This document shows, piece after piece, positions 13,010-25,432 of a stretch of DNA of 64,000 bases. Source of the stretch: Zelopaecilomyces penicillatus (Eukaryota; Ascomycota; Sordariomycetes; Hypocreales; Pseudodiploosporaceae); NCBI GenBank assembly GCA_005765155.1, contig VCCP01000005.1, positions 2,914,001-2,978,000 on the forward strand, read 5' to 3'. Position 1 is the stretch's first letter. The number at the start of each line of letters is the position of its first letter. Position numbers and translations under genes: made by a program. Below the pieces are notes generated by a model. The model was not told the origin of the DNA and did no database searches. It saw only the letters and a list, made by a program, of their open reading frames with translations.

Positions 13010-14901
13010 CTATGCAAGAGACCTGATTATATAAAACAACAAATATGCTTGCGCGCTAAGCACCTCTGATATACTTGCTAGTTCTACTTTGTGATCATTG
13101 AACTTAAACCACTTGTGAATATCAGTCAGCATCAACGGCAGAATTGTGAAACAACAGACACGTTCACCTACCTGGTCACCTACGCGGCAATATGAGACAT
13201 AGTGACCCGTCTCTATCTCTCCGACATGAACAACGACGCTTAGAAGATCATAAGTACATGACCGCTCAAGTTCTATGTTTTCACGGCTATCGCGGCTGCG
13301 AACACGGTTGGTATATGGGAGCATATTCAGCTGCAATGGAAAATGAACAACATTGTCAATTTTCGATGCTGCCCGATCATGTCTCCCCTGTTTAAACTCG
13401 AATCGCTTTGAGATAGATATATATTAGCCAAGATGTCTCAAATTTAACTAGTGTTTTGTTGATAATGAACTAACCTTGAGTTGTACTGATAAGACATTGG
13501 GAAGACGCTTGATGCTTGTATATCTTCGTGCCTGCTGGGTTGAGGCACAATTGTGACATCGGTAGTCGCACTTGTCGGACTTGACGTATTCCTCATCAAG
13601 ACATTCGCCCAAGGAAAGAGCTGGCAACTTCTGCCCTGTCTGCTTAACCTTTCTTTGAGCTAGATTCTCGAGACCTAGACTGAGATCCAGGAAAGACTGG
13701 ACTGCATTGGTAGTACCACCACAATTTTGACATGCTGTCGTGGTTTGCATTTTACCATAGAAGGTTTGATGAATGATGCAATTGCAGCTATGTTCGCTGC
13801 CGCTTTCAGGCTTTTTCCCGTCACCGTTACGCTCATGCAAGTCCTCAGCAAGAAACTGGAAGAACTCATGAGCATCTTGCTCTTTAGTAGTCACTAGATT
13901 TTCAAACGCCTTCTTCTCTGAAATCCAAAAACCAGATAAAATGTTAGCCGCAGTGTAGCCGTTGGTGTTCTCTAGGGCATAAAAATCTTGGAACATGTCA
14001 TCCATTGCACAGCTTAGGCAGTGAGGAATGCCGCAATCATTGCTCTGGTGCCCATCACTAAGATAGAAATTGCGCAACAGAGGATTGTGAAGAAAGCTCT
14101 GTAATACTACATTCTGATAGCAAGTTGCCCCTGCGTTATATATACCACGCAAGCCATTTGCCCGGCATGGAGCTGTGGTGGTATTGGAAGAGATGTAACG
14201 GGGGTCCTCTTTGATAGCGTCGGCGAAGAGCTCGTCATGTTTTCTTTTACGGCCTGGCAACATGCATAATTAAGCAAGGTGATGGAGATACGTTAGGCTA
14301 AATACAGAAATGATAAGGAAAATGCAGACGTACCTGAGAATGATCCAGTCCCTATCTTGCGAACCCGCAGCTCTTCGAGTGTTGGATCCCAGACAAGATC
14401 GTCACATATTTGACAATATAGGGAGCCACTTCGCGATTCCACATCTATGAGAGTCAGTTATCAGAACCGAGAGGCAACTGTGACAGTGAGCCATGGATTT
14501 GCCTCATACAAAACCGATGCGACTTTTTCGTGCCATGCCTCAATCGATCTTCTTCGGCTATGGTGGTCGGGCACTGCAAACACAGATAATTTGAGGTGAG
14601 GGAGGTGACGGGGCGGCCGTCCTGATTCGTTGAAGTTTGCGGTATGATGGGATTTGAGTCGAATATTCCGCGAAGTATCATTTTATAATGCGAAATCGAG
14701 CTATTCATTACTTCTTGCCCTTGAGATAGTAGCAACTGAACATGCTCTGTGTGATATTTAGAAACAAGACGAGGAAGAGCTTGAGAACTGGACGTAATCA
14801 CAATTTATTTACATACCACAGCCAAACATTGGGGACCCAGGGGATGGTGATTTGATTTTGACATTTCTGGGAGACGCCGGCGTTGTTGGGCGGCCAGACA
14901 T
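13010..14901 (-). CDS. UBP8: Ubiquitin C-terminal hydrolase Ubp8 (SAGA deubiquitinase, USP22 family), 6 exons
   Basis: Cysteine protease of the SAGA deubiquitinating module, which removes monoubiquitin from histone H2B in the nucleus. Exons on the minus strand, complement(join(13010..13111, 13172..13405, 13475..14253, 14334..14444, 14510..14746, 14817..14901)), give 515 residues. Residues about 28-125 form the ZnF-UBP domain: GCEHV (Cys28, His30), CLQC (84-87), HGTKKSHRFYVESRSG and LYCQICDD (Cys118, Cys121). The USP domain starts at GLRGIYNAGATCYQN with catalytic Cys189. The His box is ETGHYVSYCR (His472) and the acidic residue is in WFKFNDHKVE (Asp488), so the triad is complete. EQDAHEFFQFL and CDYRCHNC (a zinc-binding ribbon) are also present. 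The start follows from MSGRPTTPASPR..SPGSPMFGCE, joined by a 70-nt intron. Confidence 0.94.
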
Positions 14902-15070
14902 GTCAAGGATTGAGGGGATTGTGGTGACTTGACTGAAAAAGTGAATGATAATCGAGAACAGCACTACAGCAGCGACGTGGGTCTACTAATGAAGATATCC
15001 AACGTCATTGAAGTCGGTTTATAGTGAGTAACAGGATGTCGACGGGAGAGGGCCAAGCATGACTAGCGAT
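14902..15070. promoter_or_regulatory. UBP8 upstream region, bounded by AT-rich block
   Basis: Only about 170 bases of normal composition lie upstream of the UBP8 start before the AT-rich block begins near 15070. The promoter must lie here or extend into AT-rich DNA. No defined element was recognised. Confidence 0.35.
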
Positions 15071-16440
<1,370 letters not shown>

Positions 16441-16452
16441 TGCTCTTCAGCT

Positions 16453-17643
16453 TTAGAAGTCAAGCTCCTGTTGCTTTTCATTTTTTTTTAATACATTTTC
16501 AACACCTGATCCTTCACTGCCCACAGGTGGCAGACTAAACGGCTGAATAAGAAGCCCATCCGAGGCGCTAAGCTTGAAAGACATGTCTTCCCTGGACCAG
16601 CTTCCTTCCACGCCACCCCCCTTTTCATGAAATATAGGTAAACTGTGGATGTGTGCAATTCCTTGAGACTTGTCATCCCCCAACTGAGTCTGCTTTACTT
16701 GGGTCCGGTGCTGTAGGGAAATTAACTCGATACTTCCGTCACACAGCAGCTCGATCCATCGAGCGAGACCTGAAGACCTTGGATGTAGCGATGCTGGCAT
16801 GGTCATCATAACTGTAACCCTATTTGGCCAGCGGCGTAGAAGAGCTCTGAGGGCATGTAAGAATTTCAAGACTTCTGATGGTTGACATGTCGAGGATGCA
16901 TACAGAGTGGGCGACAGTAAACTCGGAATGACGATTCGATGAACGGAGGAAGAAGGTAATCTATTCAAGTGTTGGGTAACGTCGTTGATGAAGGTTCCAA
17001 ACAGGGAGTTTTCAGTGCGAGACATAGGGTCGCTGATGTGTGCGGTGTATAGTGGCCCTTGTGTGGCGTCATGGTCCAAACGCTTTGTGAAGTCAAAAGC
17101 ATGGCAGAATGGTATATAACCCTTCGTCGATCCTGCGTCCAATGGATTGTCTAGATTTGGTCAGCGACTCATTTAAACCAACATCAGGACTTCTAGCACA
17201 CATCGCGTACCCCTAGCCGGTGCATCTTGGTTCTTCAACGTGTCATATCGCCATGCAATCCTCATCTTAGTATTTTCAGAGACATCAACGTTGGATGGCC
17301 TTGCGTTGTTATCAATAGCCAAGCCTGGAAGTTCTCGCCGCCAGGAACTACTAAAGCCCAAGACATGAACATGATGTCCCTGAAGGAGACCCTCAGCAGC
17401 GAAATAACGGAGGAGAACCCCCCCGAAATCAGTGGTTCCGCCCTCTTGAACGAGCAACGATGTTCCCAAAGACATTCCTCCATGGCCTGCCAATAGTTGG
17501 TCCAATGATGAAGTTCCCGTGGAGGTTGTCAAGCGGCCATCGAGAGGGGAAGGCCGAGTACCGGGCGCAATTGATTCCATCTGCCGCGCAGCAGAGAAGA
17601 TCTGCGGCAACCCAATCACAACATTTCGTTTTCGGAAAGACAT
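16453..17643 (-). CDS. ELP4: Elongator complex protein 4 (ELP4/PAXNEB family), 2 exons
   Basis: Subunit of the Elp4-Elp5-Elp6 RecA-like ring of Elongator, which is needed for wobble-uridine modification of tRNAs in the cytosol. Exons complement(join(16453..17150, 17211..17643)) give 376 residues, a normal length. The N-terminus MSFRKRNVVIG and the blocks GTRPSPLDGRLTTSTGT, SLDQLLAGHGGMSLGTSLLV, EGGTTDFGGVLLRYFAAEG, LQGHHVHVLGFSSSWRRELPG and MRIAWRYD are strongly family-specific, as are FCHAFDFTKRL and the acidic C-terminus QELDF. No Walker motif is expected in this subunit and none is seen. The 59-nt intron was placed by GT..AG and frame (R-D-N-P-L-D). Unusually, AT-rich DNA begins directly upstream of the ATG and about ten bases beyond the stop codon, so promoter and untranslated regions must lie in AT-rich sequence. 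Confidence 0.93.
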
Positions 17644-20600
17644 TATAAAGAGTTAATTAAGAATTAAAAGTTTGATATAAGCTAGATTAATTCTTATTTT
17701 TAAAGATATAGGGTATTAATATTAATAATTTATAATTTTAATTATTAATATTTATTTTTATAGTAAGAGTTATATATTAAATTAAAATATTATTATTTAT
17801 TATTTATTATTTATTATTTATTATTTATTATTTATTATTTATTATTTATTATTTATTATTTATTATTTATTATTTATTATTTATTATTTATTATTTATTA
17901 TTTATTATTTATTATTTATTATTTATTATTTATTATTTATTATTTATTATTTATTATTTATTATTTATTATTTATTATTTATTATTTATTTTATTTATAT
18001 TATTAATAGTATAATAATATTAAATTTTTAAATAAAAAAAAAGGATTTAATATAAAAAAATATAATTATAAATTTATATTTTTTTAAAACTTTATTAAAT
18101 AATTAATTATAATTAATTTAAATTAAATAAATTTAAATATTTTATTATAAATTAAAAAATATTAATTAAAATTAATAAATAAAATAAAAAGATTAAAAAA
18201 AAATTATAAAAAGATTAATTATATATTTATAAAATTTAAATAAAATTAAATAAAATTAAATAAAAAATATATTAAAAATTAAAAAACTTATATATTAATA
18301 AAAAATTTATATTATTTAATATTACTTAATATTATTTATTTATTATAAATAATATTTATTTATTTTATTAAATATATTAAATATTTTAAAAAAGGATTTT
18401 TATATATAAATTTTTATTTAATAAAATAATTTATTATAATTAAATAAATTATTAAAATATTTTAGATTTTAAATTAAATATTATAAAATATTTATATAAT
18501 AAAAATATATTTTAATTTTATAAATTCTTTAAATTAAATTATATATATATATTTATATATATATATATTATAATTATAATAATTTTAAAAGGCTTTAAAG
18601 GATAATATTTATTAATGTTTTAATTACTTTCTTTAAAAATATAATTTGTTTTATAAGATTAATCTATTAAATTATATTTAATATAATAAGATTTTATTTA
18701 AATATATTTTATTTAAATATATTAATTAAGATTCTTTATAATTTATAATTAAATAATATATTAATATAATATATATTTATAAATTATTTTAAAAGAAATT
18801 AATTTTATAAAGAATTAAAATTTTAATTTAATTTTATTTAATTTTTATTAAAATATTAAATTTAATTTAATAATTTAATAATTATAATATTTTTTATTTT
18901 TTATTTTTTAAGATATATATATATATATTAATTAATTTAAAATTATTTATAAATATATTAATTAATAGCTTTATAATTTATAAAATTCTTAATTATATAA
19001 ATTAATAATTTAAGAATTTTTTATTTTATTTTTATATTATTTTATATTTCTTTTAAAATATTATTAATTTCTAAATATTATTTAAATATTTTAAAGATAT
19101 TTAATTAAATTATAATATTTAATATAGCTTTATTATATATTTTAAAAGATTATTAAATTTAAAAACTTATTTTAAATTTAAAATATATTATAATATATTT
19201 TAAAATTATTATAATCTATTAGTTAATCTATTAATTATTAATTATTAAAATTTTATTTATTAATACTTTATATTATAAAATAATAATTTAAAAAATTATA
19301 TTTTAAAATAAAAAGTATATTAAAAATAAGATATTATAGTGTTTATTAAATTTTATTATTATTAATTTTAATATTTAAAAAGAAAGATAATAAAGCTTTT
19401 ATTTTATTATTAAAACTTTTATATAATTAATTTTTAAATTAAAAAATATAAAATAAATTTAATCTTTTAATATAAATCTTTTTAATATTTATAATAATAA
19501 ATATAAGAATATATTAATATATAAAAAAACTAGTTTTAATATTTATATTTAAAAGTTATAATAAATAGAAACTCTTTTTAAAGACTTTTAAAAATATTAT
19601 TATATAATTTACTATTTTAAAAAAAAAAAAAAATTTTTTTTTTTTTTATAATAAAGAATTAATAAAATTAATATAATCTATTAAATAAAAAATATATTAA
19701 TAATTTTAAAGGTTTTAAAATATAATTTTTTTATTATATATAATTCTTTATAATAAATTTAATATAATATTTTAGATTTAATATTAAATTTAAGAATAAT
19801 AATAATTTTATTTTAATTTATAAAATAAGCTATAATAAAACTAATAATAATTAAGATAAAAGCTATAATATAAAATATAAAAACTATAATAAAAAATATA
19901 TATCTTAAAATATTTATATTTTAATTAAATTAATATATTTAAATTAATTAATCCTTTTATATAATCTTATTTATTAATCTAATTAAGATCTTAAAATTTT
20001 AATTTTCTATTTAAATAAATATATTATTTAATTATAAAGATTATTTTTTAATAATTTATATTTTAATATTTAATTTTTTAAAATATCAATAAATATAAAT
20101 TTAATAATTTATTAATAAAATAATAGAAATTTTATATTAATTTATTTAATATAATCAATAATTTAAATATTTTCTTTTAAAATTTAATTTAATTATTTAT
20201 TAATTTATATAAGAAAGATATTGATTTTAATTAAATTTAATTATATATTAATTTATATAATAAATAAAAAAAATTATATTAAATATTTAAAAAATATATT
20301 TAAGTTTTATAATTATATTTAATATTTTAATATTATAAATATTATAAATATTATAAATAAAATTATATTAATTATTACTAAGTAAATTAAATTATTATTA
20401 AATATTATAAATATTAATATATAAAGATATATATTATATAAAGTAAAAAAGATTTTATTATTATTAATATTATATATTAATATTTAATTTATAATAAAGT
20501 ATAAATTATATTAATATTATATATTTTAATAATAAAAAGAATAATATATATAATTATTTAATAAAGATTAATATATTATATAAAATAATAAATATAGATA

Positions 20601-21640
20601 AATATTAAATATAAAAAGATAATAAAAAGAAATATTATAAAATAATAATAATATAAGTTTAATTTAAAGAATTAATTAATTATTTTAAAATAAATTAAAA
20701 TATATATATATTTATTTATATTAATAAAGATAATTTAAATATATTATATATATTTATATAAATTAATATTTTAAGACTTTAAATAATTAAATTTAAATTT
20801 AATTTAATAATTAATAAAATAAAAAATATATTTTATTTATTTATTAATTAAAATATAATATTATAAATTAAAATCTTTAATTTATTAATCTTTATTCCTT
20901 TATTTAAAATTTAAAATTAATACTTTAAATATTTATTATATTATTATAATTCTTTTTAAATAATATATAATCCTATTATATATTAAATAAATAATTAAAT
21001 TTATTATTAATACTTAACTTTTAATATCTTAAAAAGGTTATTATAAGGATTAATTTTAAGGCTTTTTATAATATATTTTATATTATATAAAAAATCTAAA
21101 CAATATTATTTTTTATATTTTATTTATCTAAAATAATAGGAATTTTATAGCTTTAATATTAATTAATTAATTTATAGCTTATATAATAATCTTTATTTAT
21201 TATAATTTAATTTTAAAAGTATATTTAAAAAAAGATATTATATTAATATTTAATTTAAAATATATTAAAAGAATATATTAATTATATAAATAATAGAATT
21301 ATTAGATTTAAATTAAATATTAATATAATATATAATTTAAATTATTATAATTAATTAATTAAAATTAAATTAAAACTATTATAATTAAAGATATATAAAT
21401 ATATATTATAAATTATTAATATATTTTAATATATTATAATATTAATATTAAATATAATTAAATATTTTATTATATCTTTATTATTATATAATATATTTTA
21501 ATTATTATTTTAAATTATTTATATAGTATTATATTATTAAAAAATTAAAAAATTAAAATTTATAACTTTTTTTTATTAAATTATTATTATCTTCTTAATA
21601 TTATAAAATATATTCTCTTATTAATTAATTATGTAGGTTA
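17644..21640. other. AT-rich, RIP-degraded block between ELP4 and GID8
   Basis: Four kilobases of nearly pure A/T. It begins with a heptanucleotide microsatellite; the rest has stops in all frames and no readable transposon motif. ELP4 (leftward) and GID8 (rightward) diverge from this block, so parts of both promoters may lie inside it. Confidence 0.75.
17786..17990. repeat. (TTATTAT)n heptanucleotide microsatellite
   Basis: About 200 bases with strict 7-base periodicity (TTATTAT repeated nearly 30 times). It lies about 150 bp upstream of the ELP4 start codon. It does not match the usual fungal telomere repeat TTAGGG and lies inside a chromosome arm between genes. Confidence 0.95.
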
Positions 21641-21998
21641 ATTTCATATATTAATACAGAGTATATGTATTTTAATCAAGTGAACTCTGCTGTAGCCTGA
21701 GGCCTCAATCTATGCGAATTCTTGAAAGCTAAAACGCGTGGCCCACCACCCAGAGATTTCCTCTTTTTCATCCTTTCCAAATTCTCATCTCACCCACACT
21801 GCAACGTCTTACGAGCCGCTCGGTCTCACTGCTCGGTTCACAGATGTAGTAAAATAACGGGATTCGGCTCCCGTCTTGGCTGCCATTAAATCGCTTCATA
21901 CTCTTCCATTTACGCCCTCACTGACTCGTATTGAGCCATATCATGGTACAGTTGTCTTTGTAAATATCCTCAACCTCTGTTAATGATCCTGTTCTCAG

Positions 21999-23132
21999 AT
22001 GTCTTCAGCTACAGTTGTGGCTTCTCCGAAGCATGCGTTCGAAAGACGTGTAGACAGCGTTAAATCGCCGAAGAGGTATGCTCTGACAATTTCTTTTTTG
22101 TAGCAGGTTTTATGATGATGATTATATCAATGGGAATCTCTCCTAGATTTATCATGCGGAGATGCGATATTTTATCTTCTTCTGACTTTTACCTTGACTC
22201 CATGCCATCATCTTACAATGTCAACGACAAATGTTCAAAATTAACTTTAATTTCAGCGACATCAATGCACTAATCTTAGACTATTTGACCATGGAAGGAT
22301 ACCCAAATGCGGCTGCGAAGTTCTCGAAAGAGGCGAATCTTCAACCGCAGCAAGATACTTGCTCGATTCTAGCGAGACAGCAAATACAGAATTGCATCCA
22401 TGGAGGAGATATCCAGACAGCCATTGAAACACTGAATGACCTTGACCCAGAGGTGCGTTGAGACTATTCATTTTTGAAAATTTTGTATAACTGCAAAATG
22501 ATTATACCCGAGTTTACATGCACCACGCTTAGCACCAGTTTTCTGGCCTTTGATGAAACAGCAACCACTTTTATATGAACCTTGCCTTTTCTGTTTCTAA
22601 ACTATGAATCGAACCACTTTTATCTGATTTACCTAACAAATTAAAATAGATCCTGGACGAAGACAAGGCACTCCATTTCTCTCTACTACGTCTTCACCTT
22701 GTTGAACTCATTCGGTCCTGCAACACACTTGGTGAAGACATTGGCCCGGCTTTGAAATTCGCTACTGAGCAGTTGGGGCCTAGAGCCCCAACAAACCCGA
22801 AATTCTTGGAGGACCTAGAGAAAACGATGGCTCTTTTATTATTCCCAATGGAGACCTTGGAACCTCAATTAGCTGCTCTGCTGGATCCAGATCTACGTCG
22901 AGACGCAGCGGACAAGGTTAACAGAGCAATCTTACAAAGACAATCAACGCGGCGCGAGGCGGCTATTCGATATTTAGTGAAGATGCGGGCTTGGGCAGAG
23001 ATCACTGCACGGGACAAGGGAGAAAGTCTCCCACAAAACTTGGACATTGGTTTGTATGGCGAAGAACCACGTGCACACAGTCGACGAATGAGTAGCACTA
23101 AAAATGGTCATGAGCCGATGGTAACAACATGA
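21999..23132 (+). CDS. GID8: GID/CTLH ubiquitin ligase subunit Gid8 (LisH-CTLH-CRA protein), 3 exons
   Basis: Scaffold subunit of the GID/CTLH E3 ubiquitin ligase, which in yeast degrades gluconeogenic enzymes when glucose returns. Exons join(21999..22075, 22257..22452, 22650..23132) give 251 residues, near the size of filamentous-fungal and animal Gid8/TWA1. The LisH motif is SDINALILDYLTMEGYPNAA (from residue 26). The CTLH domain follows, from about ILARQQIQNCIHGGDIQTA through DLDPEILDEDKALHFSLL and LHLVELIR. The rest is the helical CRA region with the typical block ETLEPQLAALLDPDLRRDAADKVN. The C-terminal tail is basic and poorly conserved. An alternative start is an ATG at 21943-21945 followed directly by GT and spliced to the AG just before 21999, which would add one Met. 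Confidence 0.93.
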
Positions 23133-23159
23133 GGTTCAATAGCATACATGAGACGACAT

Positions 23160-23933
23160 GTCTGGCATATACAATATTTTATAATAATGTGCGAAATCAT
23201 GGATTGATTATCCCTATAGTATATAATAAGTAATTTATATTAAAATAAAAATCCTGGTTATTATACTAGAGTAGTATTATTTATATTTATTTATTATATT
23301 ATTATTTATATACTAATAGTTAATATTTGATAAATTATATATATTTATATTAAGTAATTAATTTATATTAAATACTTAATTTATATTAAATACTTAATTT
23401 ATATTAAATACTTAATTTATATTAAATACTTAATTTATATTAAATACTTAATTTATATTAAATACTTAATTTATATTAAATAATTAAAATATTTAAATAA
23501 TCTTTTAATTTTAATATATTTAATTATTTAATTATTAAATATTTAAATCTTAAAATATATTATTATATTTATTATATATTTTATTTAAATTTAAAATATT
23601 ATAGTTTTTATTTATTAATAATCTTTAATTAAAATAATATTATAATAGAATTAAATATTTAAATATTTAATAATAATATATAATTTAAAAGATTATTAAT
23701 TATTAAGGCTTTAATAGTTTTTTATTTTTAAAAAGTATATAAAAAAGATTTTATTTAAATATAAATCTTATTATTAATAAATTAATTAAAGTTATTTAAT
23801 CTTATTTAATTATATTAATAATTCTTTTTATAATTCTTATATTTTTATTTATAATTATTTAAAATTAATAATAGTTTTTATTTATTTTAGTATTAAAGGA
23901 TTATTCTTATTATTTAAGGCTTTATTAAATCTT
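23160..23933. other. AT-rich block between GID8 and the first solo LTR
   Basis: Composition drops from normal to AT-rich over about 60 bases after the GID8 stop. No coding frame is seen. It includes an 18-bp tandem repeat (listed separately). Confidence 0.7.
23356..23484. repeat. 18-bp tandem repeat, about seven copies
   Basis: Tandem units of TTAATTTATATTAAATAC, almost identical to each other. Each unit contains the near-palindrome TTAATTTATATTAAAT. The low divergence contrasts with the decayed surroundings and suggests recent expansion by slippage or unequal exchange. Confidence 0.9.
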
Positions 23934-23938
23934 ATAAT

Positions 23939-24389
23939 TGTTAAAATAAGTGGGTTTTATATAACAGCCTGACCTGTTATAAGACTAGTAGCTAGACCTA
24001 TTACAGCTTAGCAGCTAAACCTGCTATAAGGTAGCAGCCTGACCTGCTATAAGACCTAAAAAGCCCGTGCAGCCTGACCTGCTATATCGAGCTAGACTAG
24101 TAAAATAAGGGCTTATCCCTTATACCTCTCCCTTTCTTATTATTTGGAATGCTTAGAAATCTAAAGAAATATTATTTGGAATTCCTAAATAATTTCAAAT
24201 AATCCTAGTATTATTTAGATATATAAGATAGCTAGATTCCTAGTTGAATCCTGCTTTCTTTCTCCATCGATAATTCAATCACTTCTTTCTTCTTTTCTAT
24301 AGACTTCACTCTGGATAACTATTCGCTGCCTTTCTTTCACTGCTATCACTACTAGCTTTAATTATAACTTTATACTGCAAATTATAATA
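23939..24389 (+). mobile_element. Solo LTR, family S, copy 1 (TSD ATAAT)
   Basis: A 451-bp block of clearly higher GC than its surroundings. It starts TGTTAAAATAAG and ends TGCAAATTATAATA, where the terminal TA is probably a RIP-altered CA. It is flanked by the direct repeat ATAAT at 23934-23938 and 24390-24394. It closely matches the inverted copies at 43820-44294 and 59136-59556. The left part carries an array of palindromic units (CAGCCTGACCTGCTATA type). The right part is pyrimidine-rich with a TATATAAG-like motif near 24220. No internal retrotransposon sequence adjoins it, so it is read as a solo LTR left by LTR-LTR recombination. Confidence 0.8.
23964..24087 (+). repeat. Palindromic repeat array inside solo LTR copy 1
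   Basis: Five variant units of roughly 23-34 bases centred on CAGCCTGACCTGCTATA or CAGCTAAACCTGCTATA. Each is an imperfect palindrome (TAGCAG....CTGCTA). Copy 2 of this LTR carries one more unit, explaining a 24-bp length difference. Position in the presumed U3 suggests binding sites or a hairpin array; function is unknown. Confidence 0.75.
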
Positions 24390-24474
24390 ATAATTATTAA
24401 TAAATTAAAGCTTTAAATTAATAGGATTTTATTAATTTTTTAAAATAATTTATAAGAATTTAAAATAAAATAAT

Positions 24475-24725
24475 GATATTTTTAATTAAAGTAATAAGGA
24501 TTAAAAAGATTAATACTTTTTAACTTTATCTTTAAATAATATAAGATTTTAATATCTTTATTATTAATATCTTATTAAAAAAGAGTTTATAATTTAATTA
24601 AAATTATAATAATTTAAATAATTCTTAATTAAAAGAATTAAAGATTATTAATATTATAAATCTATAATATTATAAAAGTATTAATAATAAAAAGAAAAAA
24701 ATTAATAATTTTATTTAAGCTTTTT
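24475..24725 (+). repeat. Remnant of decayed gypsy family A (inverted match to 5258-5510)
   Basis: By eye, the reverse complement of this segment aligns along its length with 5258-5510, sharing long identical stretches such as AAGAATTATTTAAATTATTA. Differences are largely single bases with a few small indels. In copy A this segment lies upstream of the reverse transcriptase, so it probably derives from the gag or protease region. Confidence 0.7.
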
Positions 24726-25009
24726 AAATTAGCTTAAAATATTATAATATTTAATAAATTTATAAAGAATAAATCTAATAAAAGAGATTTATATTAATAG
24801 ATAAATTAAAGTATTTTAAATAATATAATCTATTATATTAATAATAAATATAGAGTATTATAATTAAGAATTAAATATTAATATAATAAATAATATAATA
24901 ATATTAAATATATATTAAAAATTGATTAAGATTTAATTAAAAGAATATAAATTAAATATATATATATATATATATATATATTTTATTAAAAGTAATAAGA
25001 TATATTAAA

Positions 25010-25432
25010 AAGTATTTAAATTAATAAAAAAAGAAACCAAAAATATATATAAAAGAGATTTCTATTAATACTTTAAAAAGCTTTTTAAGATATAAGAGAA
25101 AGGTTATTAAGAAAATATATTAATTAAAAATATTTTATATTTATATAAAGCTAGTATTATTTAAAAAGCTTATAATTATATTAAAGCTATTTTATATTAA
25201 ATCTAAGTTTATTAAAATTATATTAATAAATTAAATATAATTTTATTTATAAAAAGAAATAACTTTATAAAAAGATAAGATAATAAATTTTAAATAATAG
25301 CTTTAATTAATATATATATATATATAAATATAATCTTTTTCCTTTTAATAGTATTTTTAACAATAATTTTATTATTTATAGATTTAAGCTTTTATATTAT
25401 TAAATATATTAAATCTAAATAATAAAATCCTT
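25010..25432 (+). repeat. AT-rich repeat, direct copy of 52850-53275
   Basis: About 420 bases matching 52850-53275 in the same orientation. Both copies end in an inverted-repeat hairpin: ATTTTATTATTTATAG..TTT, a spacer of about 22 bases, then AAA..CTA.ATAATAAAAT. Probably part of an old transposon; the family is not recognised. Confidence 0.6.

Noticed and set aside
12824..13069. Open frame of 81 codons on the plus strand
   Set aside because: It overlaps the last UBP8 exon in the antisense direction and has no recognisable motif.
14790..14816. A 25-nt intron in UBP8 joining MFGCGI to SQALPRL
   Set aside because: Too short for a spliceosomal intron; the 70-nt intron 14747-14816 gives the family sequence FGCEHVQLLL instead.
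17786..17990. TTATTAT array as an internal telomere remnant
   Set aside because: The unit lacks the GGG of fungal telomere repeats and does not fit RIP-altered TTAGGG in length or phase.
17644..21640. AT-rich DNA as a mitochondrial insertion
   Set aside because: No mitochondrial gene, tRNA or group I intron core was read, and neighbouring AT blocks contain decayed nuclear retrotransposons.
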